Origin: Cupriavidus basilensis
Lineage (GTDB): Bacteria; Pseudomonadota; Gammaproteobacteria; Burkholderiales; Burkholderiaceae
Length of the DNA: 34,829 bases
Direction: 5' to 3'
Assembly: GCF_029335485.1 (NCBI RefSeq)
Contig: NZ_JARJLM010000620.1
Span: 1 to 34,829, forward strand
Under the pieces are notes generated by a model. The model had not been told where the DNA came from, ran no database searches, and worked only from the letters and a program-made list of their open reading frames with translations. Of the stretch, positions 1 through 7,113 are shown piece after piece (positions within the stretch are counted from its first letter, which is position 1; each line of letters starts with the position of its first letter). The translations under genes and the position numbers were made by a program.

Positions 1-639
1 TACGCCGACTCGCTGTCCTGGGGCATCGTCCCGGGAACGCGGCAGCGCCTGCCTTGGCCGATTCGCTGGCCTGGCCGGCTGGAGCTGGCCCTCAACGCGG
101 ACACGGGACAGCGCCCGGTGCGCATACTGGAAGACTGCCTCAACGGCCGGCGCACGGTCTGGGACGACCCGTTCAAACCCGGCCGCAACGGCATCCAGGG
201 GCTGGCGCAGCGCATGGAAATGCACGCGCCGCTGGCGCTGGTGATCCTGATGCTGGGCAGCAACGATTTCCAGTCCATGCACCCGCACAATGCCTGGCAC
301 GCCGCGCAGGGCATCGGCGCCCTGCTGGACACCATCCGCGCCGCGCCCATCGAACCCGGCATGCCGTCGCCGCCGGTGCTGGTGCTGGTGCCACCGCCGA
401 TCACCACGCCGCGCGGGCCGCTGGCGCCGAAGTTCGCGGGCGGCGAGCACAAATGCGCGGGGCTGGCGCAGGCCTTCGGGGAAGTCTGCCATGCGCGTGG
501 CTGCGCGCTGTTCGATACCGGCACGGTGATCCGCAGCAGCGAGGTGGACGGCGTGCACCTGGACGCCGATGCCCATATCGCGCTCGGCGATGCGCTGGTG
601 CCGGTGGTGGGTTCGATGCTGGCCGCGATGCGCGGCTGA
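1..639 (+). CDS. SGNH/GDSL-family hydrolase (5' truncated by window edge)
   Basis: The open frame runs from base 1 to the TGA at 637-639 with no start codon inside the window, so the N-terminus is missing. The first residues read YADSLSWG, which is the GDSL block with Ala for Gly; the nucleophile would be Ser at codon 4. The other SGNH blocks follow: LGSNDF near codon 90 (block III Asn) and DGVHLD near the C-terminus (catalytic Asp/His). Probably only a handful of residues are lost. Enzymes of this family are small serine esterases or lipases (arylesterase or acetylesterase types). The substrate cannot be told from the sequence. A GTG at 118 could act as an internal start but would remove the nucleophile, so it is not the real start. 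Confidence 0.85.
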   Translation, partial: YADSLSWGIVPGTRQRLPWPIRWPGRLELALNADTGQRPVRILEDCLNGRRTVWDDPFKPGRNGIQGLAQRMEMHAPLALVILMLGSNDFQSMHPHNAWHAAQGIGALLDTIRAAPIEPGMPSPPVLVLVPPPITTPRGPLAPKFAGGEHKCAGLAQAFGEVCHARGCALFDTGTVIRSSEVDGVHLDADAHIALGDALVPVVGSMLAAMRG

Positions 640-680
640 TCCGGTCTCTGCCTCCTGGCGTGCGGGCGCCGGCTGCGACA

Positions 681-703
681 CTCCTGACAGCATTTGTCAG
701 GAG
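681..703. other. Perfect 9-bp inverted repeat (hairpin or operator)
   Basis: CTCCTGACA (681-689) and TGTCAGGAG (695-703) are exact inverted repeats around a 5-nt centre. The repeat lies 42 nt after the SGNH stop and 61 nt before the VOC start. No T-tract follows, so it is a weak terminator candidate. The 23-bp symmetry would equally suit an operator for a dimeric repressor. Confidence 0.45.
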
Positions 704-764
704 CCCCGGCGCACAATCCCGCCCTCACCGGGGCGGTCACCGTCCCCCCAAACAGGAGGCTGCC

Positions 765-1172
765 ATGCAATTGCTGATCAATATCGATGTCGACGACCTT
801 GCTCGCGGTATCGGCTTCTACCAGCACGGCCTAGGGCTGCGGCTTGCGCGACGGCTGTTCGACGGCTCCGTGGCGGAGATGCTCGGCGGCAACGCACCGA
901 TCTATCTGCTGGCCAAGGCGCCCGGCAGTTCGCCCAGCAAGCGCGCCGACGGACGGCGCGACTATCGCCGGCACTGGACGCCGGTGCATCTTGATTTTGT
1001 GGTGGAAGACCTGGAAAGCGCGATCGAGCGGGCGCTGGATGCCGGTGCCGAGCTGGAGGACTGGCCGCAGGATTTCGAGTGGGGCCGGCAAGCCATGCTG
1101 TCGGACCCGTTCGGACACGGACTTTGCTTTATCGAGTGGAAGGGCGAGGGGTATACGGGCGCGGCGCTTTGA
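765..1172 (+). CDS. VOC-superfamily (glyoxalase/bleomycin-resistance fold) protein
   Basis: A 135-residue protein. The start at ATG 765 is fixed by a strong AGGAGG at 754-759, 5 nt upstream; the frame is open further upstream but has no ribosome site. It has the paired beta-alpha-beta-beta-beta layout of the vicinal oxygen chelate fold. The first module opens with LINIDVDDLARGIGFYQ, and the second with VHLDFVVEDLESAIERALDAGA. It closes with the typical DPFGHGLCFIEW. Candidate metal ligands are the His of VHLDF and the Glu of FIEW. Family members include glyoxalase I-like enzymes, ring-cleavage dioxygenase relatives and drug-binding proteins, so no substrate is assigned. It is separated from the next gene by 74 nt, and an operon link is uncertain. 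Confidence 0.85.
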   Translation: MQLLINIDVDDLARGIGFYQHGLGLRLARRLFDGSVAEMLGGNAPIYLLAKAPGSSPSKRADGRRDYRRHWTPVHLDFVVEDLESAIERALDAGAELEDWPQDFEWGRQAMLSDPFGHGLCFIEWKGEGYTGAAL

Positions 1173-1246
1173 CGGAAAAGCGCATCACCGGATAAACGGC
1201 AATGCGTTCCCATCTCCCACAGGCGGGGAAGAAGCGCCCATAAAAA

Positions 1247-2632
1247 ATGGATATGCAAGCGCGCTTTGCTTCGTTGGTAGCGCGGCCGGCTTGTCTTATC
1301 GTGTCCCCAGTGCTGCAACGAGAACACAACGCGGCGCCTGCCAGGGACATTGCCGGCCTACGGGCCGCACCCGCCCCTCAGGCGCGCCAGGCCCAACCAG
1401 CATGGACCGGCGAACCGTCGCCGGGCCACTTCGCCAGAGATCGCATGCCTTCCTTCGGCCCGGATCCGACCGATCCCTTCGTCGCCCGCGCAGTGGTGCT
1501 GCGCGAGGCCTTCCATACCGATGCCGTCGCCCGCGACAAGGCCGGCGGCCGTCCCCTCAAACAGATTCGCCTGCTGAAGGAAAGCGGCCTGCTGTCGGCG
1601 GGGATTCCCGCCGCCTACGGCGGCGGTGGCGCTTCATGGCTCTCGCTGCTGCGCGTGGTGCGGGAATTCGCACGTACCGACGGCTCGCTGGCGCACCTGT
1701 TTGGCTACCACCATCTGCCGATACATAGCGTGCTGGCACGTGGCACGGCGGAACAGAAGGAACGCCTGCTTTCCACCGCAGCCGAACGGCAGTGGCTGTG
1801 GAGCAATTCGGGCAACGTGTTGTCGAAGACCTCCAGCGCGCGGCGCTCGCCGGGCAACGACGGCTGGGTGCTCGCGGGATTCCGGCCCTTCTCCAGCGGC
1901 ACCCATGTGGCCGACACGATCCAGGTCGCCTGGGAAAACGAACTCGGCCAGCGGCTGACCGGCGTGATCCCGGCCGAGCGGGCAGGCATCGTGATCGAGG
2001 ACGACTGGGACGGCATCGGCCAGCGCCAGACCGGCAGCGGCACAGTGACGTTCAACGGCGTGCTGGTACGCGACGATGAACTCCTGGGCCGGCCCGACGA
2101 TCCGCTGACGCCCTTTGCCTCGCTGGTCACGCTGCTGCAGCAGAGCGTGCTGCTCAATGTGTTCGTCGGCACCGCGCAGGGCGCGCTCGACGAAGGCCGC
2201 GCCTATACCGCCACGCTGTCGCGCCCGTGGATCCATGCCGGCGTGGCGCGCCATGTCGACGATCCATGGGTCCAGCGCAAGTACGGCGAACTCGCCATCC
2301 GCACGCTGGCGGCCGCCGAACTGGCCGACCAGGCGGCGCGCAGCCTGGACGCGATCTACCGCCATGGCCCGGCGCTGACGCCGGAGCAGCGCGGGCGCGC
2401 AGCGATCGACATCGCCACGGCAAACCTGTACGCGGGCGAGACCGGCCTGGCCGTGTCGAGCGAAATCTTCGAGGTGATGGGCGCGCGCTCGGCCACCACC
2501 GCCAACGGCTTCGACCGCTTCTGGCGCAATGTGCGCACGCACACCCTGCACAACCCGGCGGAGTACAAGAAACGCACGGTGGGCACGTGGCTGCTCACAG
2601 GCGAGTTCCCCTCGCCTGCCGTCTACCGCTAA
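1247..2632 (+). CDS. DszC/SfnB-like acyl-CoA-dehydrogenase-fold flavin monooxygenase (copy 1)
   Basis: Up to 461 residues with the acyl-CoA dehydrogenase fold, of the branch that includes DszC (dibenzothiophene monooxygenase) and SfnB. These use reduced flavin and O2 rather than CoA esters. DszC-like signatures include a DGSLAHLFGYHH segment, EDDWDGIGQRQTGSG in the middle domain, and a C-terminal FWRNVRTHTLHNPAEYK segment. It is closely related to the paralogue at 3059-4306. The start is uncertain. The first ~66 residues (1247-1444) are low-complexity and lack counterparts in the paralogue, and ATG 1445 gives a family-length protein of about 395 residues. A promoter-like TTGGTA (1274-1279), 17 nt, TATCGT (1297-1302) lies inside the extension and favours the later start. 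First gene of a same-strand cluster to 8594. Confidence 0.85.
   Translation: MDMQARFASLVARPACLIVSPVLQREHNAAPARDIAGLRAAPAPQARQAQPAWTGEPSPGHFARDRMPSFGPDPTDPFVARAVVLREAFHTDAVARDKAGGRPLKQIRLLKESGLLSAGIPAAYGGGGASWLSLLRVVREFARTDGSLAHLFGYHHLPIHSVLARGTAEQKERLLSTAAERQWLWSNSGNVLSKTSSARRSPGNDGWVLAGFRPFSSGTHVADTIQVAWENELGQRLTGVIPAERAGIVIEDDWDGIGQRQTGSGTVTFNGVLVRDDELLGRPDDPLTPFASLVTLLQQSVLLNVFVGTAQGALDEGRAYTATLSRPWIHAGVARHVDDPWVQRKYGELAIRTLAAAELADQAARSLDAIYRHGPALTPEQRGRAAIDIATANLYAGETGLAVSSEIFEVMGARSATTANGFDRFWRNVRTHTLHNPAEYKKRTVGTWLLTGEFPSPAVYR
1274..1302 (+). promoter_or_regulatory. Possible sigma70-type promoter of the flavin-monooxygenase cluster
   Basis: TTGGTA (1274-1279) and TATCGT (1297-1302), four of six consensus matches each, are separated by 17 nt. 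The site would transcribe a cluster starting at ATG 1445. It is only a pattern match in GC-rich DNA. Confidence 0.25.
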
Positions 2633-2660
2633 CGCTAGCACCAGCGCTACCGATCCAACT

Positions 2661-2684
2661 CCATCACCGTCACCATCACCGTCA
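2661..2684 (+). repeat. 12-bp perfect tandem duplication upstream of DUF3088 gene
   Basis: CCATCACCGTCA occurs twice head-to-tail (2661-2672, 2673-2684), ending 6 nt before the ATG at 2691. It sits where a ribosome-binding site would be expected, and no purine-rich Shine-Dalgarno is present. Confidence 0.8.
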
Positions 2685-2690
2685 ATCCCC

Positions 2691-3035
2691 ATGAGCCGCG
2701 ACCGACTGTTCCTGCTGCAACCCGGATTCATCGACCCCAAGCATCCCGAAGACCGTTTTGTCTGCCCGCATGGCCTGCCCATAGAAGGCTTGCTGGCTTC
2801 GGCGCCCGAACTGGCCGCACGCCTGGACATTACGCGTGTGCCCTTCGAGCGCCCTCGCCGGGACGTGATCGCGGTACTCGGTGAAGCGCACCAGGACCTG
2901 CCCGCGCTGGTCCTGGGCGACCATGCGCCGGCGCCCGCCGACGCGCAGGCAGTGGGCGAGGTGCGCTTTGTCACCGACAGCCGCCGCATCCTGGAACTGC
3001 TGGCCGGGCGCCACGGTTTTGCCAAGGTACATTGA
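2691..3035 (+). CDS. DUF3088 family protein
   Basis: A 114-residue cytosolic protein starting MSRDRLFLLQPGF, the characteristic opening of DUF3088 (a proteobacterial family of unknown function). Family members I recall carry a C-x-x-C-like pair early on (as in YCWHC). Here the corresponding stretch reads CPHG, so only the first Cys remains. The size and the pattern of short beta-alpha units suggest a thioredoxin/glutaredoxin-like fold, which is inference. It sits between the two DszC-like paralogues, with gaps of 58 and 23 nt, so it is probably co-transcribed. No ribosome site is visible before the ATG; the space holds a 12-bp tandem repeat instead. Its role in the cluster is unknown. Confidence 0.8.
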   Translation: MSRDRLFLLQPGFIDPKHPEDRFVCPHGLPIEGLLASAPELAARLDITRVPFERPRRDVIAVLGEAHQDLPALVLGDHAPAPADAQAVGEVRFVTDSRRILELLAGRHGFAKVH

Positions 3036-3058
3036 GGCTCTCCAATCCACGCCACGCC

Positions 3059-4306
3059 ATGACCGCCAACGTCGCTTATCTCCAGGCACAGGCCGATACC
3101 GCGCCCGCGCTGTTCGAGCCTGACACCAGCAACCCCTTCATCGCCCGCGCCGTGGCGCTGCGCGAGCGCTTCGGCGAGGATGCCGTCGCGCGCGACCAGG
3201 CCGGCGGCAGGCCGGTGGAACAGATCCGCCTGCTCAAGGAAAACGGCCTGCTCACGCTACTGCTGCCGCGCGAGCATGGCGGGCAGGGCGAGACCTGGTC
3301 GACCGTGCTGCGCATCGTGCGCCTGTTCGCGCAGGTGGACGGCTCGCTTGGCCACCTGTTCGGCTATCACTACAGCAGCCTGCTGAGCCCGCGCCTGCGC
3401 AAGGCGCCGGAGCAGACGGCAAGCCTGTGGCGGCGCTCCGCCGAGGGAAACTGGTTCTGGGGCAATACGTCGAACAGTTTCTCCAAAAGCCTGTTTGGCC
3501 GGCGCGATGGCGAGTGGTTCGTGCTGGACGGCTTCCGGCCCTTCACATCCGGCTCGCACGTCGCCGACTTCCTGGCGATTGCCTGGGAGGACGCGGACAA
3601 CGGCGAGCGGCGCTTTGCCGCGATTCCCGCCAACCGCGAAGGCATCGCGATCGAGGACGACTGGGACGGCATCGGCCAGCGCCAGACCGGCAGCGGCCGC
3701 GTCAGCTATCGCGGCGTGCGCGTGCACCAGGGCGAAGTGCTGGGCCAGCCGGTGCCGCTCAACCCCGCCGGCGCGCCAGCCGAGCCCTACCGCTCGGTCA
3801 CGCCGCTGCAGCAGCAGAGCGTGCTGCTCAATGTGTTTATCGGCACGGCGCAGGGCGCCCTGCGCGCGGGCCGCGAATACACCGTGCACCAGTCGCGCCC
3901 GTGGGTCCACTCTGGCGTGGAGCGGCACACGGACGACCCGTGGGTGCGCCGCCAGTATGGCGAGCTGTGGGTCCGCACCCAGGCCGCAACGGCGCTGGCG
4001 GACCGGGCGCTGGCCGCGCTGGACAAGGTCGCGGCGCGCGGGGAAGCGCTGAGCGCCGAGGAACGCGGCGAGGCGGCGGTAGCGATCGCGGCCGCCAATG
4101 TGCTGGCCGGCGAAGCCGCGCTGCAGGTCTCCAGCGAAATCTTCGAGCTCACGGGCGCACGCTCCGCCGTGCGCAAGCTCGGGCTGGACCGCTTCTGGCG
4201 CAATGCCCGCATCCACACGCTGCACAACCCCGCCGAGTACAAGACCCGCACTGTCGGCCGCTGGGTGCTCGGCGAAGGCCATCCGGAGCCGGGGACATTC
4301 CAATGA
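3059..4306 (+). CDS. DszC/SfnB-like acyl-CoA-dehydrogenase-fold flavin monooxygenase (copy 2)
   Basis: A 415-residue paralogue of the protein at 1247-2632. It shares the same landmarks: AVARDQAGGRPVEQIRLLKENGLL near the N-terminus, DGSLGHLFGYHYS, EDDWDGIGQRQTGSG, LQQQSVLLNVFIGTAQGAL, and FWRNARIHTLHNPAEYKTRTV at the end. By family it should bind FMN and, with reduced flavin from a separate reductase, oxygenate or desulfurise a sulfur-containing organic substrate. The substrate cannot be deduced. ATG 3059 is preferred; a TTG at 3032 is in frame but overlaps the previous stop. The stop overlaps the next start (ATGA, 4303-4306), indicating translational coupling with the downstream NtaA-like monooxygenase. 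Confidence 0.88.
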   Translation: MTANVAYLQAQADTAPALFEPDTSNPFIARAVALRERFGEDAVARDQAGGRPVEQIRLLKENGLLTLLLPREHGGQGETWSTVLRIVRLFAQVDGSLGHLFGYHYSSLLSPRLRKAPEQTASLWRRSAEGNWFWGNTSNSFSKSLFGRRDGEWFVLDGFRPFTSGSHVADFLAIAWEDADNGERRFAAIPANREGIAIEDDWDGIGQRQTGSGRVSYRGVRVHQGEVLGQPVPLNPAGAPAEPYRSVTPLQQQSVLLNVFIGTAQGALRAGREYTVHQSRPWVHSGVERHTDDPWVRRQYGELWVRTQAATALADRALAALDKVAARGEALSAEERGEAAVAIAAANVLAGEAALQVSSEIFELTGARSAVRKLGLDRFWRNARIHTLHNPAEYKTRTVGRWVLGEGHPEPGTFQ

Positions 4307-5661
4307 GCACATCCAGCAGTGCATCCAGGCCGCCGCGCCAGCTTCACCTCAATGTCAACATCCTGCATTCGGGCTTCGTACCGTCGGCCTGGCGGCTGGC
4401 ACAGAGCGACCCCTCCGCCTTTGCCGATGTGCGCCACTACATCCGCGTGGCGCAGATCGCCGAGGCGGGCAAGCTCGATGCGGTGTTCCTGGCGGACAAT
4501 GCCGCCATCGTCGACCAGATCCACTTCCGTCCGATCACCGCGCTGGAGCCGACCGTGCTGCTGGCCAGCATCGCGGCGGCGACCACGCATATCGGCCTGA
4601 TCGGCACCGCCTCCACCAGCTACAACGAGCCCTATAACATCGCACGGCGGTTTGCCACGCTGGACCATGTGAGCGCCGGGCGCGCTGGCTGGAACGTGGT
4701 GACCACCGCCGACCTGCCATCGGCGCACAACTTCGGGCGCGAAACCGTGCCGGATCACGCGCAGCGCTATGCGCGCGCGTCCGAGTTCACCGCCGTCGTC
4801 AAGGCGCTGTGGGACAGCTGGGAGGACGATGCTTTTCTCGGCGACAAGGCCGGGGGGCGCTTTGTCGATCCTGCCAAGGTGCAGCCGATCTCGCACCATG
4901 GCGAGCACTTCCATGTGCAAGGGCCGCTCAACCTGCCGCGCTCGCCGCAAGGCCACCCGGTGGTGGTGCAGGCCGGCGGCTCCGCCGATGGGCGCGAACT
5001 TGCCGCGCGCCACGCGGAGGCCGTGTTCTCGGCTTCGCAGTCGTTCGAGGAATCGCTGGCCTACGGGCGCGAGCTGAAATCCCGCGCGCAGGCCCTGGGG
5101 CGCGGCCCCGACGCCGTGCAGGTGCTGGCCGGCCTGACCACCATCATCGGCGCCACCGAAGCGCAGGCGCGCAAGCGCCGCGACGAACTGGTCGACCTGA
5201 TCCCGTGGGACTACAGCCTGACGCGGCTCGCCGGCATCCTCGGCATCACGCCCGAGCGCCTGGCGCTGGACCAGCGGCTGCCGGAAAACCTCGCCCTGCC
5301 CGCCAATGGCAATGGCAACCACACCTTCTTCAACGCCACGCTCGCGCTGGCGCGGCGCCACGGCTACACCGTGCGCGCACTCATCCGCGAACTGGCGGGC
5401 GGCGGCGGGCACCGCGTGATCGTCGGCACGCCCGAGCAGATCGCCGACGATATCGAGCACTGGTTCCGCCACGGCGCCGCCGACGGCTTCAACCTGATGC
5501 CGGACGCGCTGCCCGACGGGTTGCAGGATTTCGTCGACGGCGTGGTGCCGATCCTGCAGCGGCGCGGCATTTTCCGCACCGGGTACGAAGGCCGCACCTT
5601 GCGCGAGCACCTTGGACTGGCACGGCCGCAAGGCCGGCAGGGCCCGCGCAAAGCCGCCTGA
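4303..5661 (+). CDS. NtaA/SnaA/DszA-family FMN-dependent monooxygenase (copy 1)
   Basis: A 452-residue luciferase-like (bacterial TIM-barrel) flavin monooxygenase. The signature segment STSYNEPYNIARRFATLDH followed by SAGRAGWNVVTT is typical of the NtaA (nitrilotriacetate), SnaA (pristinamycin) and DszA (dibenzothiophene sulfone) group. HVQGPLNLPRSPQGHPVVVQAG and the C-terminal GFNLMPDALPDGLQDFVDGVVPILQ region also fit. Such enzymes are soluble, bind FMNH2 delivered by a partner reductase, and cleave C-S or C-N bonds. It is coupled to the preceding DszC-like gene by an ATGA overlap. In DszC/DszA pairs, the former oxidises sulfur and the latter opens the C-S bond; a similar two-step role here is inference. 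Confidence 0.9.
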   Translation: MSTSSSASRPPRQLHLNVNILHSGFVPSAWRLAQSDPSAFADVRHYIRVAQIAEAGKLDAVFLADNAAIVDQIHFRPITALEPTVLLASIAAATTHIGLIGTASTSYNEPYNIARRFATLDHVSAGRAGWNVVTTADLPSAHNFGRETVPDHAQRYARASEFTAVVKALWDSWEDDAFLGDKAGGRFVDPAKVQPISHHGEHFHVQGPLNLPRSPQGHPVVVQAGGSADGRELAARHAEAVFSASQSFEESLAYGRELKSRAQALGRGPDAVQVLAGLTTIIGATEAQARKRRDELVDLIPWDYSLTRLAGILGITPERLALDQRLPENLALPANGNGNHTFFNATLALARRHGYTVRALIRELAGGGGHRVIVGTPEQIADDIEHWFRHGAADGFNLMPDALPDGLQDFVDGVVPILQRRGIFRTGYEGRTLREHLGLARPQGRQGPRKAA

Positions 5662-5721
5662 CATCCCGGTGGCGCCACAAGCAACCGTCAACAGGCACGC
5701 AACATAGCGAGACACGCAACC

Positions 5722-7113
5722 ATGGCACAACGCAATGGCTTCCTCAGCCTGGGAGCCTTCCTCTACCCCAGCGGCCACCACATCGCCGCCTGGCGCCATC
5801 CCGACGCCAAGGCCGACGCGGGCATCGACTTCAAGCACTACGTAGCACTGGCGCAGGCCGCCGAGGCGGCGAAATTCGACCTGATCTTCCTGGCCGACGG
5901 CGTGGGCACGCGCGGCGACGATGTCGAATTCCTGAGCCGCACCGCGCACAGCTACCAGGCGCAGTTCGAACCGATCACCCTGCTGTCTGCGCTGGCCGCG
6001 GTGACCGATCGCATCGGCCTGGTCGGCACCGCGTCCACCAGCTTCAACGAGCCCTACCACGTGGCGCGCAAGTTCGCCTCGCTCGACCATATCTCGGGCG
6101 GCCGCGCCGGCTGGAACCTGGTCACCTCGTCCAACGAGCATGAAGCGCGCAACTTCAACCGCGACCACCATTTCGCGCATGCCCAGCGCTACGAACGCGC
6201 CGCCGAATTCGCCGACGTGGTCACCGGCCTGTGGAACAGCTGGGAGGACGATGCCTTCCTGCGCGACAAGGCCAGCGGACGCTATTACGATCCCGCCCGG
6301 CGCCACGTGCTGCGCCACAAGGGCAAGCACTTCTCGGTGCAGGGGCCGCTCAACGTTTCGCGCACGCCGCAGGGCCATCCCGTGGTGGTACAGGCCGGCT
6401 CGTCCGAAGCCGGCAAGGAGCTCGCCGCGCGCACCGGCGAAGCCGTGTTCACCGCCCAGCAGACCGTGGAAGACGCGGTGGCGTTCTACGCCGACGTCAA
6501 GGGCCGCCTTGCCAGGTACGGACGCGATGCCGATGACCTGAAGATCCTGCCCGGCGTGTTTCCCGTGGTGGCGCAAAGCGAGGGCGAAGCCAGGGAGAAG
6601 TTCGAGCAGTTGCAAGCGCTGATCGACCCGGTGGTCGGCCTTGCGCTGGTGTCGGGACTGAGCGGCGGCTTCGACCTGTCCGGCTACCCGCTCGATGGCC
6701 CGATTCCCGAGCTGCCCGAAACCAACGCCAGCAAGAGCCGCCAGCGCCTGGTGATCGACCTGGCGCGGCGCGAGAACCTGACCATCCGCCAGCTTTACCA
6801 GCGCGTCGCCGGGGCGCGCGGCCACTGGCAACTGGTCGGCACGCCCGTGCAGATTGCGGACCAGCTCGAAGAACGCTTCCGGAAATATGGCGCGGATGGC
6901 TACAACGTCATGTCGCCGTTGCTGCCGGGCGGGCTGACCGATTTCATCGAGCTGGTGCTGCCGGAATTGCGGCGCCGGGGCCTGTTCCGCACCGAGTACT
7001 CGGGCAGCACGCTGCGCGAGCACCTTGGCCTCAAGCGCCCCGCGCATCCGGCCCGGAGCGCGGACACCGCTGCCGCCAAACCCGTCGCACCAACCATTGC
7101 CGCCACCGCATGA
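5722..7113 (+). CDS. NtaA/SnaA/DszA-family FMN-dependent monooxygenase (copy 2)
   Basis: A 463-residue luciferase-like monooxygenase homologous to its upstream neighbour. Landmarks are LGAFLYPSGHHIAAWRHP at the start, STSFNEPYHVARKFASLDH, SGGRAGWNLVTSSN, and GYNVMSPLLPGGLTDFIELVLPELRRRGLFR near the end. The two copies differ across the insertion region and C-terminal tail, so they may act on successive or different substrates. A 60-nt gap with only a weak ribosome site separates it from the preceding gene. Its stop overlaps the next start (ATGA at 7110-7113), coupling it to the FAD oxidoreductase. No flavin reductase gene is seen in the cluster, so FMNH2 would have to come from elsewhere unless the next gene supplies it. 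Confidence 0.9.
   Translation: MAQRNGFLSLGAFLYPSGHHIAAWRHPDAKADAGIDFKHYVALAQAAEAAKFDLIFLADGVGTRGDDVEFLSRTAHSYQAQFEPITLLSALAAVTDRIGLVGTASTSFNEPYHVARKFASLDHISGGRAGWNLVTSSNEHEARNFNRDHHFAHAQRYERAAEFADVVTGLWNSWEDDAFLRDKASGRYYDPARRHVLRHKGKHFSVQGPLNVSRTPQGHPVVVQAGSSEAGKELAARTGEAVFTAQQTVEDAVAFYADVKGRLARYGRDADDLKILPGVFPVVAQSEGEAREKFEQLQALIDPVVGLALVSGLSGGFDLSGYPLDGPIPELPETNASKSRQRLVIDLARRENLTIRQLYQRVAGARGHWQLVGTPVQIADQLEERFRKYGADGYNVMSPLLPGGLTDFIELVLPELRRRGLFRTEYSGSTLREHLGLKRPAHPARSADTAAAKPVAPTIAATA

Noticed and set aside
3787-7047. Antisense open frame of about 3.2 kb opposite the NtaA-like genes
   Set aside because: The plus strand has unmistakable flavin monooxygenases here; the antisense product is His/Arg/Gly-rich without recognisable domains.
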